Positions 45,123-54,511 are shown, counted from the stretch's first letter. The stretch: 64,000 bases of DNA from Bacteroidota bacterium (GCA_016699695.1 CP065006.1:2294001-2358000); one strand, 5' to 3'. Translations and numbers: made by a program. The notes: generated by a model from the letters alone, not told the origin.

Positions 45123-46373
45123 ATGAAAAAAAGAGTCTTAATTCTTATTCCTGTTTTATTGGTGTTGGTAGGTCTGATTGTATTTGGCATTTATTACACC
45201 TACCATCGTATTCCACTTGGCAAAATGAAGGCCAGTGAACCGGCTGATAGTGTAGTAATTGATATTCCTACACTTTATGGAATTTCACTTGACTCTTTCA
45301 ACATAGAGGAGGGTAGAATCAAGCCTAACCAGACTTTAGGAAATTTGCTTAAAGCCTATAATTTACCTGAGGGAGCTTTTCAGGCACTCTTAACCATTCC
45401 TTCCGATACTTTCGATTTGAGAAAAGTACGCGCAGGAAACAAGTTTGTGCTTTTCTTCGATAAAGACACCTCTCGTACCTTGCGGTATTTTGTGTACGAG
45501 CATACACTGGTCGATTATAATATGGTTTGCTTTTTCGACAGTGTCTGGGCCACAAATGGCCGTAAAAAAGTAGACGTGGTAAGACAGCATTATCGCGGTA
45601 AGATTGAAACTTCGCTCTGGAATGCGATGACATCGGCCAATATTAATCCAATGCTGGCTAACGATCTTTCCGACATCTATGCCTGGAGCATCGATTTTTT
45701 CGGACTTCAGGTGGGAGATAGCTTTAGTGTTGTATGCGATGAGGAGTTTGTAGATACCATTTCGTTAGGTTGTGGAAAAATCCATGCGGCCTATTTCAGG
45801 CATGCAGAAAAAGATTTTTATGCGGTTCCCTTTGTTCAGAACCAGGTCGAAAGCTACTTCGATCTCGAAGGAAACAGCCTGCGAAAAGCCTTCCTCAAAG
45901 CTCCTTTACGTTTTTCACGCATCAGTTCTGGGTTTTCACATAGCCGGCTTCATCCGGTATTGAAAATACACCGTCCTCATCACGGGGTAGACTATGCCGC
46001 ACCGGCTGGAACGCCTGTATATGCCATAGGCGATGGTAAAATTATTGCTGCTGACTATGGCTACAATAAAGGAGGGGGTAACTCGATAAAAATCAGGCAC
46101 AACAGTGTGTATACTACTGCATACCTACATTTAAAAGGATTTGCAAAAGGTATTAAAGCAGGCATTTATGTGAAGCAGGGTGATTTAATTGGTTATGTAG
46201 GTTCAACCGGTCTTTCAACCGGCCCTCACCTCGACTTCAGGTTCTACAAAAATGGTCATCCTGTGAATCCACTTTCAGTAGAAGCACCGCCTGTAGAGCC
46301 CATTTTAGAGGAGAATAAAAGTGCATTCGATTCGGTAAAAGTAGTAACCCTTAATCTTTTAAAGAACCACTAG
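45123..46373 (+). CDS. M23 family peptidase, membrane-anchored, HxD variant
   Basis: A 416-residue protein with one N-terminal membrane helix (about 4-26), a substrate-side region with LysM/opacity-factor-like folds (LGNLLKAYNLPEGAFQALL, then VRAGNKFVLFFDKD) and a C-terminal M23 domain (about 260-390). The zinc motif HHGVD (286-290) is intact, but the usual HxH reads HLD (His369, Asp371) in GPHLDFRFY. Asp could serve as the zinc ligand; this variant recurs, as I recall, in Bacteroidota M23 proteins. It probably trims peptidoglycan cross-links or regulates such cleavage. It stands between leuS and the convergent K+ channel gene. Confidence 0.9.
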   Translation: MKKRVLILIPVLLVLVGLIVFGIYYTYHRIPLGKMKASEPADSVVIDIPTLYGISLDSFNIEEGRIKPNQTLGNLLKAYNLPEGAFQALLTIPSDTFDLRKVRAGNKFVLFFDKDTSRTLRYFVYEHTLVDYNMVCFFDSVWATNGRKKVDVVRQHYRGKIETSLWNAMTSANINPMLANDLSDIYAWSIDFFGLQVGDSFSVVCDEEFVDTISLGCGKIHAAYFRHAEKDFYAVPFVQNQVESYFDLEGNSLRKAFLKAPLRFSRISSGFSHSRLHPVLKIHRPHHGVDYAAPAGTPVYAIGDGKIIAADYGYNKGGGNSIKIRHNSVYTTAYLHLKGFAKGIKAGIYVKQGDLIGYVGSTGLSTGPHLDFRFYKNGHPVNPLSVEAPPVEPILEENKSAFDSVKVVTLNLLKNH

Positions 46374-46438
46374 AACCGGTTGATGTTCAGAAATTTTTAC
46401 GCTTCTCTAGATAATTGATAAGACCCTTCAGGGATTTA

Positions 46439-47128
46439 TTAAAACTTCGATTCCTTCTTCTTTTTTTTCTTGTTATTACCGTTTAAATACTTTCCTACAA
46501 GCATGGCAATCAATATGGCAATGTATAGCTGACCTGTGGTAGCCAGCATCATAGCCAACACCCGGCTTGCGGGCGAGATTGGCGCCATGTCTCCATAGCC
46601 AAGGGTGGTAAGGGTAACAAAGCTGAAGTAAACATAATCCGATAGATTATTCGGCCTTAGATTGGTAAGAATAGGGTTGGAATTAAAAACATCGATGATC
46701 AATAGTGCAAGACTGCTTATAATTCCAAGCAAGAGGTAACCATTTATGGCCGAGAAAATAATGTTGGTATTTACCCTCTTACTTACCGAAACGTGAATGA
46801 TTAAGGAAATGGTAATGATAAACAAAAACACGATAAGCAACATTAAAGCCAATGAGCGAATAATTTGCAAGTTTGTCAGCACATCTGCCCAAATTGTTAT
46901 AATAACTACCAACCCAATAATGAGCAGGATTTTTTTTACTGCCGAAACATAATCGATAGCAAACGTGCTGCTCAAAACTAACAGCGAATACAAAATAGCC
47001 AACACGAATGGAATTTCTGTGGCCAGCTGAAACGATGGCACTATAAAAAACAAAACAAGAATGCACAACAGCAAAATAAGGTTGTTGCGCCAATGTCTGT
47101 TAACGTTTCTTTTGTCGAATAAATTCAT
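46439..47128 (-). CDS. Potassium channel family protein
   Basis: A 229-residue ion channel subunit. Helices span roughly 15-36, 38-55, 62-105 and 125-150, followed by a pore loop with the K+ selectivity filter TLGYGD (about residues 175-180) and a last helix (about 193-215). The C-terminus is short and strongly basic (NNKKKKKKESKF), and there is no RCK/TrkA-N ligand domain, so gating by nucleotides is unlikely. It follows purN by 21 bp on the same strand. Confidence 0.9.
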   Translation of the reverse strand: MNLFDKRNVNRHWRNNLILLLCILVLFFIVPSFQLATEIPFVLAILYSLLVLSSTFAIDYVSAVKKILLIIGLVVIITIWADVLTNLQIIRSLALMLLIVFLFIITISLIIHVSVSKRVNTNIIFSAINGYLLLGIISSLALLIIDVFNSNPILTNLRPNNLSDYVYFSFVTLTTLGYGDMAPISPASRVLAMMLATTGQLYIAILIAMLVGKYLNGNNKKKKKKESKF

Positions 47129-47149
47129 GATAATAAATTTTAGAGAAAA

Positions 47150-47731
47150 CTAATGTTGGTACTTACCTGATAAAATAACCTTTTCTATTGTTTGCGGGAA
47201 ATAGGTATATTCGAGTTGATGCACCTTTTCAGCAATCGCGGCTGGTGAATCTGTTGGAGATATGGCGCACCGGGCCTGAAAGATGATGTTTCCTTCGTCG
47301 TAATGCTCGTTCACAAAGTGTATGCTGATACCAGTTTCCTTATCGCCAGAATTTTTAACGGCCTCATGTACATGCATGCCGTACATGCCCTTGCCACCAT
47401 ATTTAGGTAAAAGTGCCGGATGGATGTTAATAATTCGTTGCGGATACGCCTGAATCAGGTAAGCAGGGATCAGCCATAAAAAGCCTGCAAGAATCAGGTA
47501 GTCAATCTTTCTCTGCTGAAGTGTTTCCAAAAGATCGCTACTCTGGTAAAAGCTTTCGCGCTGAAACAAAAAGGCCGGAATACCTAGTCTTTCTGCTCTT
47601 TGTAACACAAAAGCATCTGGCTTGTTGCAATAAATAGAATCAACAACAACCGATGGGTGATTTCTGAAATGAAGTGCAATGTTTTCTGCATTGGTTCCCG
47701 ATCCGGAAGCAAAGATTGCTATCTTATTCAT
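47150..47731 (-). CDS. purN: Phosphoribosylglycinamide formyltransferase
   Basis: A 193-residue GAR transformylase using 10-formyl-THF in purine synthesis. The start MNKIAIFASGSGTNAENIALHF carries the substrate loop GSGTN. The catalytic Asn-His-Asp set is seen in IINIHPALLPKYGGKGMYG (HPALLP) and HFVNEHYDEGNII. I chose the internal ATG at 47731 over one at 47761, which would add ten residues. Divergent from acpP and upstream of the K+ channel gene. Confidence 0.95.
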   Translation of the reverse strand: MNKIAIFASGSGTNAENIALHFRNHPSVVVDSIYCNKPDAFVLQRAERLGIPAFLFQRESFYQSSDLLETLQQRKIDYLILAGFLWLIPAYLIQAYPQRIINIHPALLPKYGGKGMYGMHVHEAVKNSGDKETGISIHFVNEHYDEGNIIFQARCAISPTDSPAAIAEKVHQLEYTYFPQTIEKVILSGKYQH

Positions 47732-47823
47732 ATTCAATTTTTTTAATACCAGAAAAGCCAATGATCAATATTAGGCTCAAATACAAAAAAAGACATTTTT
47801 AAAATATTAAATCCAGTTTTTTG

Positions 47824-47854
47824 TTTGTTTTTTTTCAGATATTGCATTTCTTTG
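47824..47854 (+). promoter_or_regulatory. Promoter upstream of acpP
   Basis: TTTG (47824-47827), a 19-bp spacer and TTTCTTTG (47847-47854; one mismatch to TAnnTTTG). It would give a leader of about 40 nt before the acpP ATG. Confidence 0.5.
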
Positions 47855-47898
47855 CACCTTTAAAATTTGAACCAAAGTATAAATTTAAATTTAGTATT

Positions 47899-48135
47899 AT
47901 GTCTGACATTACTTCCAGAGTAAAAGCAATTATCGTTGACAAACTTGGTGTTGACGAAAGTGAAGTAACCCCTGAAGCTAGTTTTACTAACGACCTGGGT
48001 GCCGATTCGCTTGATACAGTTGAGCTGATTATGGAGTTTGAAAAAGAATTCAACATTGGAATTCCGGATGACCAAGCTGAAAAAATTGGTACTGTAGGTG
48101 ATGCAATCAACTACATTCAAGAAAACGTAAAGTAA
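47899..48135 (+). CDS. acpP: Acyl carrier protein
   Basis: A 78-residue ACP. The phosphopantetheine site is Ser37 in LGADSLDTVELIMEFEKEF. The start at 47899 (MSDITSRVKAIIVDKLGVDE) is the standard one; an in-frame start at 47821 would overlap the promoter. It is followed by fabF after 38 bp, then rnc, the classic fatty-acid block. Confidence 0.98.
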   Translation: MSDITSRVKAIIVDKLGVDESEVTPEASFTNDLGADSLDTVELIMEFEKEFNIGIPDDQAEKIGTVGDAINYIQENVK

Positions 48136-48173
48136 ATCTTTTTGCTGAACAAGAAACTTAACCAGTTTAAATT

Positions 48174-49427
48174 ATGGAGTTAAAGCGAGTAGTAGTGACC
48201 GGATTAGGTGCATTGACACCCATTGGAAACAATGTTTCTGAATTCTGGGAAAACCTTGTAAAAGGTACCAGCGGAGCCGATAAAATTACCCGTTTCGATT
48301 CGACCTATTTTAAAACTAAGTTTGCTTGTGAGGTTAAAAACTTTGACCCCCAGGATCACTTCGACCGTAAAGAAGCCAGGAAAATTGACCTCTTTGTAAT
48401 GTTTGCCCTGGTTGCTGCCGAGGAAGCAATGAAGGATTCAGCACTGAATCTTGAAACACTTGACCTTGACAGGGCCGGAGTGATCTTTGGTTCGGGTATT
48501 GGTGGTTTTACCACCATCTTTGAAGAAATGGAAGGCTATTTCAAAAATCCTGAAATGCCACGCATTAATCCTTTCTTCATCCCCAAACTAATTATTGATA
48601 TTGCCGCAGGGCAATTGTCGATGAAATATGGGTTCAGAGGCCCCAATTTTGCCACTGTTTCAGCCTGTGCTACTTCCAACAATGCCATTATCGATGCCTT
48701 TAATTACATCCGTCTGGGGAAAGCCGATGTGTTTATCACAGGAGGTTCAGAGGCTTCGATCAATCAACCTGGCTTAGGCGGATTTAATGCCATGCAGGCT
48801 CTTTCTACCAACAACGATGAGTATAAAACCGCTTCACGTCCTTTTGATGTGTCGCGCGACGGATTTGTCATGGGTGAAGGTGCCGGAGTGCTGATTCTCG
48901 AAGAATATGAGCATGCCATCAAGCGTGGTGCCACCATTCATTGCGAAATAGTTGGTGGAGGCCTTACCGCCGATGCCTATCACCTTACAGCTCCACATCC
49001 GGAAGGTTTAGGAGCTACCAATGTAATGTGGAGGGCTCTCGAAGATGCCAATCTGAAAACCACCGATGTAGATTACATCAACGTGCATGGAACATCAACC
49101 CCACTTGGTGATATAGCTGAAACAAAAGCAATTGTAAAAGTTTTTGGCGAACATGCCTATAAACTGAATATCAGTGCAACAAAATCACAGACTGGCCACT
49201 TGCTTGGTGCAGCAGGTGCAGTAGAATCTATCGCTTCTATTCTGGCCATTAAAAACGGAATCATACCACCAACAATCAACCTTCAGAATCTTGATCCAGC
49301 GATTGATTCAAAATTGAACCTTACTGTTGGAAAAGCTCAAAAACGCGAAGTGAATGTGGCTGTCTGCAACACTTTTGGATTTGGTGGACACAACACTTCT
49401 GCTATTTATAAGAAATACACCAATTAG
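48174..49427 (+). CDS. fabF: Beta-ketoacyl-ACP synthase II
   Basis: A 417-residue condensing enzyme that elongates acyl-ACP with malonyl-ACP. The active Cys165 is in SACATSNN, and the two catalytic His lie in NVHGTSTPLGD and SQTGHLLGAAGAVE. The C-terminal NTFGFGGHNTS is conserved. Encoded after acpP and just before rnc, whose TTG start lies 2 bp after this stop codon. Confidence 0.98.
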   Translation: MELKRVVVTGLGALTPIGNNVSEFWENLVKGTSGADKITRFDSTYFKTKFACEVKNFDPQDHFDRKEARKIDLFVMFALVAAEEAMKDSALNLETLDLDRAGVIFGSGIGGFTTIFEEMEGYFKNPEMPRINPFFIPKLIIDIAAGQLSMKYGFRGPNFATVSACATSNNAIIDAFNYIRLGKADVFITGGSEASINQPGLGGFNAMQALSTNNDEYKTASRPFDVSRDGFVMGEGAGVLILEEYEHAIKRGATIHCEIVGGGLTADAYHLTAPHPEGLGATNVMWRALEDANLKTTDVDYINVHGTSTPLGDIAETKAIVKVFGEHAYKLNISATKSQTGHLLGAAGAVESIASILAIKNGIIPPTINLQNLDPAIDSKLNLTVGKAQKREVNVAVCNTFGFGGHNTSAIYKKYTN

Positions 49428-49429
49428 CC

Positions 49430-50158
49430 TTGTCCGCTTTTTTTTTTAATAAATCGGAAAAAAAGATCCTTAACCCCGATCGAAAGACTCGTGCGCAATT
49501 CAAAAAAATTCTTGGTTTCAAGCCCGGAAAGCCTGAATTGTATCAGCTAGCATTAGTACATAAGTCGGCAGCGGTAAAGGTTTATAACAACCCAAAATTA
49601 AACAACGAACGTCTGGAATTTCTCGGCGATGCTATTCTCGATAGCATTATTGCCGAACATCTTTATAATTGTTTTCCTTTAAAGGATGAAGGGTTTCTGA
49701 CTCAGCTACGCTCGAAAATAGTAAACCGCGAAACATTAAAGCGGATTTCAATTAAAATGGGCATTGGCAATCTGATCATTTCAAAAGTTTCGAACGACAA
49801 CCACAATGCCGTTTTTGGCGATGCCCTCGAGGCTCTGATTGGAGCCATTTATCTCGATAAAGGTTATAAGCGCACAAAACGCTTTGTGCTTAAAAGAATT
49901 ATCAACTACCATATCAACATAAAAAAGCTTGCCGAAACTGAAATCGATTTCAAAAGCAGAATAATCGAGTGGAGCCAGAAAAATAAAAAAGAGCTTAACT
50001 TTTCGTGCCGTGAAGATACTTCTCCCGGAGGTAAGCATCCTGTATTTATTTCACACCTTATGGTGTTTGATAAAATAATTGGTATGGGCACAGGCAACAG
50101 CAAAAAGGAAGCCGAACAAAATGCAGCCCGACAGGCGCTTATGCACATCGAATCCTGA
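49430..50158 (+). CDS. rnc: Ribonuclease III
   Basis: A 242-residue RNase III that cuts double-stranded RNA. The catalytic motif is NERLEFLGDAILDSII, the second carboxylate set is VFGDALEALIGAIYLDKG, and a C-terminal dsRBD is present (FSCREDTSPGGKHPVFISHL ... GTGNSKKEAEQNAARQAL). There is no ATG between the fabF stop and the conserved N-terminal region, so I place the start at the TTG at 49430, 2 bp after fabF. This suggests translational coupling to fabF. Confidence 0.96.
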   Translation: MSAFFFNKSEKKILNPDRKTRAQFKKILGFKPGKPELYQLALVHKSAAVKVYNNPKLNNERLEFLGDAILDSIIAEHLYNCFPLKDEGFLTQLRSKIVNRETLKRISIKMGIGNLIISKVSNDNHNAVFGDALEALIGAIYLDKGYKRTKRFVLKRIINYHINIKKLAETEIDFKSRIIEWSQKNKKELNFSCREDTSPGGKHPVFISHLMVFDKIIGMGTGNSKKEAEQNAARQALMHIES

Positions 50159-50161
50159 GAT

Positions 50162-50587
50162 ATGACAAAGCCTAAGAAACATTATCTTTCTGAAACTCAC
50201 TTGTCAAAACAATTGGCCATCGGTTTGGTGAGCTCAGAAACCGAGTTTCAGATAAGCCTTTTGTTAAATAATACTTTACGCATCAAACTTGCCCTTTCTG
50301 AACCAATTGTGAAGGAAATAAAAGCAAAGCAGATTTGTTTCCCTTGTTTTAAGTATTTTTTCGATGATCTGCCAGGAGTAGTATTGGTGAAAAACAAGAC
50401 AAATCAGCATGTGCTGCTTGCATCTCACGCCAACTTCGATTATATTCTTATTTTCTCAGGCGAAGAAGCTGCAATATATTCTGAGAAATGCCTGACTCTC
50501 TTAAAGACTAATCCTCAGTTCAGCCTTATTGTGCCAATTGCCACAGAAACACTTACTAACCTCAATAAGTTAATTTCAGCACAGTAG
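50162..50587 (+). CDS. IPExxxVDY family protein
   Basis: A 141-residue cytosolic protein without signal or membrane helix, found in Bacteroidota directly after rnc, as here (3-bp gap). The name-giving motif is degenerate: the equivalent segment reads LASHANFDYILIFSG. HYLSETHLSKQLAIGLVSSETEFQISLLLN at the N-terminus is typical of the family. Its function is unknown; position suggests a link with fatty-acid synthesis or RNA processing by context only. In many relatives pyk follows, but here a hybrid kinase does. Confidence 0.75.
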   Translation: MTKPKKHYLSETHLSKQLAIGLVSSETEFQISLLLNNTLRIKLALSEPIVKEIKAKQICFPCFKYFFDDLPGVVLVKNKTNQHVLLASHANFDYILIFSGEEAAIYSEKCLTLLKTNPQFSLIVPIATETLTNLNKLISAQ

Positions 50588-50782
50588 AAGCTAATATCTT
50601 CGGTAATTATTACGAATATTCTTTTCTCCAAATATTTTTCTCTGCTTGTTGGATAAGCCTTTTTGCCCATTTATGCAGTGATTTATCTCATTCAGGCAGG
50701 GTAAATAATATCATTCGTTGCTAATTTGCAAAGGAGGGTAGTTAAGGTATCTTTAGTAAATACCTTTTTTGCCGCCATTGCC

Positions 50783-52813
50783 ATGATTCACGAACAAAAG
50801 ATCAACCAGATTTTGGTGAAGAATGAGGATTGGATTATATCGAAAATTCTCTCATCTGCCAAACAGTATACCCAGCACGAAAGCCGCTCGCTTATTAATT
50901 TTGGATGGAAACAAACAGTAAGCAGTTTGTCTGCATTGTTGTTTAACGACTTTCAGACATTAAAACCGGAAAATGCCATTAGTAATATAAGACAATCCGA
51001 AGGTTCTGAATATACTACTTATGCCCGGAATGTTGTAAATATGTGTCGTCAAAGCCAGATAGAAGCGCATGTATTTCTTTCTTTTTTAAAAGTTGTCAGA
51101 GGCACTTACGAGGAGTTGATTTGCGAAGGGAGTTTGCCTACTTCTCAAAAAACTTCCTTTTTCAGGCAAATTGATAAGTCTTTCGATTGCATAGAAGTAG
51201 CATTTATCAGACTTTGGTCGGCCAGTGCGAACAAGACCAACGAAGTGAGCCAATCTCCTTACATCGATTCGCATACCTATAATTCTCTTTTCGAAAGTCT
51301 TCCCTTACCTTGCATTATGGTCGATACCTTTCATAGGGTAGTTAAGCACAACAAGGAGGCCAGGCTGTTTATTCCTTCGCTGTTTGAAAGAGAAACCGGC
51401 AAACTTAACCGCAACATTCGTATACGCGAAAAGGAAAGCTTGCATGCCAAAATTGACGAGTTCAGAATTTCGAAGTACGAACAAAGTAATTTCGAGGTAT
51501 CGCTTACTACAGACGACAAGGATTATTATGTGCTTATAGGTTTGAGAAAGCTTCGTGCATCTGCACATATTTTAGTTTCTTTTATCGATCTGACAACCTG
51601 GAAAAAACGCGAACAAGATATTATTGAAGAAAAGAACAGGCTTAAGGCCAACAGAAGCGAAGGCATCGATTACCTGGCAAATATTTCGCACGAAATCCGC
51701 ACTCCCGTGAATGCCATTGTAGGCTTTTCGGAGTTGCTTTCCACTGTATCGCTTCCTGAGAAAAGCAGGATGGAGTACATGAATATGCTCAAAAAAAGCA
51801 GCAACGATCTGCTGGGTATTATTGAGGATGTGATGGATCTGGCAAAAATTGAATCAAGGAAACTTAAAATAAGCTATAAAGATTCGGTGGTTTCGGAATG
51901 GCTTTATGACCTTAAGCAGGTTTATGAAACCTTGATTCACAGGCAATCAGACAACAAAGTCAAATTGTTGCTATACATTCCGGAAAACGAAAAGGACTTT
52001 GTGATAAGTACAGACCCTAAACGCGTAAAACAGGTTTTATCTAACTTAATTGGCAATGCTCTTAAATTCACCGAGAAGGGAACTATTGAAATCGGCTACA
52101 AGCTTTCGAGCGATAATTTGATTTATTTTTTTGTGAAGGATACAGGAATAGGAGTTCCGTATACCATGCAATCGAAAATTTTTGACCGCTATGCCCAGGT
52201 TGATAGCATTCCGATTAGTCAAAATGCTGGCAGTGGACTTGGACTGGCTATTAGTAAGAATCTTGTATCGATGTTAGGCGGAAATCTAGCTGTCAGCTCT
52301 ACCCCGGGAAGAGGTTCCATTTTTTATTTTTACCTGCCTTGTTTGCCAGGCAAGCCTAAACCGGAAATTTCTGTTGCACAGTCTTCACCCTTAAGGAAAG
52401 CCATAAGCCTGGCTTCAAAAACCCTACTCATTGCCGAAGATGAGGATGCCAATTTTCTTTATATAAAAGAAGCCTTGCGTCCTACAGGAGTTGGGATTAT
52501 CCGGGCCAACACAGGTGCCGAAGCCATTCAGCTTGCCGAAAACAATCAGTCTGTCGACCTGATATTGATGGATATTAAAATGCCCGAATTAAATGGCATT
52601 GATGCTACTAAATACATTAAACACATTCGACCCGATTTGCCAATCATTGCCATCTCGGCACATGCCATGGAAAACGACAAGGAAACCTGCCTGCAAGCAG
52701 GGTGTAATGCCTATCTGAGCAAACCTGTGAGCTATAGCGAACTTATTTTTCAGATTAAAAAGGTATTGTCTTTAAAAAGCGTGGTGCAAAAAAGGATTGC
52801 GGCAGGAGCCTGA
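50783..52813 (+). CDS. Hybrid sensor histidine kinase/response regulator
   Basis: A 676-residue cytosolic hybrid kinase without membrane helices. The N-terminal 280 residues form a sensory region with a PAS-like part (SLFESLPLPCIMVDTFHRVVKHNKEA, about residues 170-195). HisKA carries an intact H-box (His303 in NISHEIRTPVNAIVGF). The ATPase has N-box LIGNALKFT, DTGIGV and GSGLGLAIS. A C-terminal receiver has Asp597 (LMDIKMPE) and AEDEDANF. I chose the ATG at 50783; a TTG at 50726 with a GGAGG stretch just after it would extend the frame. It lacks a DNA-binding output, so phosphate must pass to another protein. Confidence 0.92.
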   Translation: MIHEQKINQILVKNEDWIISKILSSAKQYTQHESRSLINFGWKQTVSSLSALLFNDFQTLKPENAISNIRQSEGSEYTTYARNVVNMCRQSQIEAHVFLSFLKVVRGTYEELICEGSLPTSQKTSFFRQIDKSFDCIEVAFIRLWSASANKTNEVSQSPYIDSHTYNSLFESLPLPCIMVDTFHRVVKHNKEARLFIPSLFERETGKLNRNIRIREKESLHAKIDEFRISKYEQSNFEVSLTTDDKDYYVLIGLRKLRASAHILVSFIDLTTWKKREQDIIEEKNRLKANRSEGIDYLANISHEIRTPVNAIVGFSELLSTVSLPEKSRMEYMNMLKKSSNDLLGIIEDVMDLAKIESRKLKISYKDSVVSEWLYDLKQVYETLIHRQSDNKVKLLLYIPENEKDFVISTDPKRVKQVLSNLIGNALKFTEKGTIEIGYKLSSDNLIYFFVKDTGIGVPYTMQSKIFDRYAQVDSIPISQNAGSGLGLAISKNLVSMLGGNLAVSSTPGRGSIFYFYLPCLPGKPKPEISVAQSSPLRKAISLASKTLLIAEDEDANFLYIKEALRPTGVGIIRANTGAEAIQLAENNQSVDLILMDIKMPELNGIDATKYIKHIRPDLPIIAISAHAMENDKETCLQAGCNAYLSKPVSYSELIFQIKKVLSLKSVVQKRIAAGA

Positions 52814-52820
52814 TAAAATC

Positions 52821-52852
52821 AAAAAGAGGGAACATTGTTCCCTCTTTTTTTT
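52821..52852 (+). terminator. Terminator of the hybrid kinase gene
   Basis: AAAGAGGGAACA and TGTTCCCTCTTTTTTTT make a 12-bp hairpin with a T-run 8 bp after the stop codon. Confidence 0.92.
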
Positions 52853-52944
52853 AACCCTAACCTAATAAAACCTATGAAAAGAATTTCAGAGTTTGGAAGC
52901 AGTACCTTCCGTGTTTCTGATGATTCAAAAATAGGGTAAACATG

Positions 52945-52980
52945 TGTTAAGATCCCTTAAGGTCTGTTAATAATTGTTAA
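52945..52980 (+). promoter_or_regulatory. Phased direct-repeat operator, TGTTAA boxes every 10 bp
   Basis: Four consecutive 10-mers end in TTAA: TGTTAA at 52945-52950, CCTTAA at 52955-52960, TGTTAA at 52965-52970 and TGTTAA at 52975-52980. Spacing is exactly 10 bp, one helical turn. OmpR/PhoB-family regulators bind such direct repeats; TGTTAA is the complement of the B. subtilis PhoP box TTAACA. It lies 29 bp before a perfect -7 element, TACATTTG (53009-53016), consistent with activation or autoregulation of the kinase/regulator pair. Confidence 0.55.
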
Positions 52981-53022
52981 ACTATGAGGGCATTCTTTTT
53001 CAGCCTATTACATTTGTAGGAA

Positions 53023-54507
53023 ATGAACAAACGCCTTATCATCGGACTTGGCCTGGTAATGACCCTCGTGTTACTTAGTCTAATTACGGTTCAGATTAAC
53101 TGGATTCGAAATGCCTATGCCGTAAAAGAAAATCAGTTCGACCAGATGGTACATACTGCCCTTACAGAGGTGGTAGATGTAATAGCACAGCAGGAGACCT
53201 ACAATTACCTGCTTAAAGAGTTTTATCCCACGGCGGGTATACAGAATTCTGCCACCTATTGGATGCAGTTTGCAAAAGATTCCGCACAAATTAACCAACG
53301 GACTGCTACTCACGAAGAGGATAAATCAATAGACAACAATCAGATTTCATCGATTAAGAGTGATAGCATCGATTATGATGCAATGTTCAAGCAACATCGG
53401 AAAGTTTTACTGGAGAAACAAAGGTACATTAACCGCGTTTTGTGGCGAATTATGAATCAATCGCCAGATATACGTGCCAGGCTCGATGTAACGGAGGTAG
53501 AATCCATTTTAAGTGAAGTTTTGCTTGATTTTGGCATTAATTCCAATTTCGAATTTGCCTTAAGTACCGGTAGTGATGAAATGTATTTTCTTTCAGAAGG
53601 CTTCAAACCACTAAACGAGCATTCGGTTTATAAGGTCCGATTGTATCCTGATGAACCTATGCCTGCCAGCTATTATCTTGAAGTGTATTTTCCCGATAAA
53701 CGAAATTTTATTTTTCGCTCCATGGCATTTATGGGTATCTCATCCGGTGTGCTTACGATGCTTATAGTATTTACATTTGGGTTTACCTTGTTTGTTATTT
53801 TCAGGCAGAAACATTTGTCGGAAATTAAAAACGATTTTGTCAATAATATGACTCATGAACTCAAAACACCCATTTCAACCATTTCTCTTGCCTCGCAAAT
53901 GTTGGGAGATCCATCCATCCCCGACGCTGCGAAAAATTTGAACCGGATTTCGACCATTATTCTGCAGGAAAGCAAGCGCCTCGGGCACCAGGTTGAGAAA
54001 GTATTGCAAATTGCCAGTATTGATAAAGGCAAATTGGAAATGAATATCAAAACTGTCGATATACACGATCTGATCGAAAACGTAGTTGGTACCTTCCGAT
54101 TGCAAATTGATGCAAAGGGAGGATTGCTTATTCCTTCACTGCATGCTGTCAATAGGCAGGTAAGCGTAGACCCGGTGCACATGAGCAATGTAATTTCGAA
54201 TCTTATAGACAATGCAATTAAATTTACACCTTCGAATCCTGAAATTTACATTGAAACCAGTAATATAGGGCAACAGGTTTTTGTAAGTGTAAAAGATAAT
54301 GGAATTGGAATCAGCAGAGCCAATCAGAAAAAGGTTTTCGACCGGTTCTATCGCGTTCCTACCGGAAATTTACACAACGTAAAGGGCTTTGGCCTGGGAC
54401 TTAACTACGTGAAGAAAATAATCGAAATACATAAAGGTGGAGTAGAGCTTGAAAGTGAACCCGGACAGGGGTCAACCTTTCGGTTCTGGCTTCCTTTAAA
54501 TAAATAA
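53023..54507 (+). CDS. Sensor histidine kinase of a two-component pair
   Basis: A 494-residue kinase with two membrane helices (about 5-25 and 235-262) flanking a periplasmic sensor of about 210 residues. HisKA has His278 in NNMTHELKTPISTISLASQML; the ATPase domain has NLIDNAIKFTP, DNGIGI and GFGLGLNYVKKI. The layout matches RprX-type kinases of Bacteroides. The signal is unknown. Its regulator follows after 4 bp. The likely promoter is the -7 element at 53009-53016, which would leave almost no leader; the operator lies just before it. Confidence 0.93.
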   Translation: MNKRLIIGLGLVMTLVLLSLITVQINWIRNAYAVKENQFDQMVHTALTEVVDVIAQQETYNYLLKEFYPTAGIQNSATYWMQFAKDSAQINQRTATHEEDKSIDNNQISSIKSDSIDYDAMFKQHRKVLLEKQRYINRVLWRIMNQSPDIRARLDVTEVESILSEVLLDFGINSNFEFALSTGSDEMYFLSEGFKPLNEHSVYKVRLYPDEPMPASYYLEVYFPDKRNFIFRSMAFMGISSGVLTMLIVFTFGFTLFVIFRQKHLSEIKNDFVNNMTHELKTPISTISLASQMLGDPSIPDAAKNLNRISTIILQESKRLGHQVEKVLQIASIDKGKLEMNIKTVDIHDLIENVVGTFRLQIDAKGGLLIPSLHAVNRQVSVDPVHMSNVISNLIDNAIKFTPSNPEIYIETSNIGQQVFVSVKDNGIGISRANQKKVFDRFYRVPTGNLHNVKGFGLGLNYVKKIIEIHKGGVELESEPGQGSTFRFWLPLNK

Positions 54508-54511
54508 AACT

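Noticed and set aside
50726..50782. Upstream TTG start for the hybrid kinase with a GGAGG-like stretch
   Set aside because: The GGAGG lies after the TTG rather than before it, and the added residues are unlike family N-termini; the ATG at 50783 is preferred.
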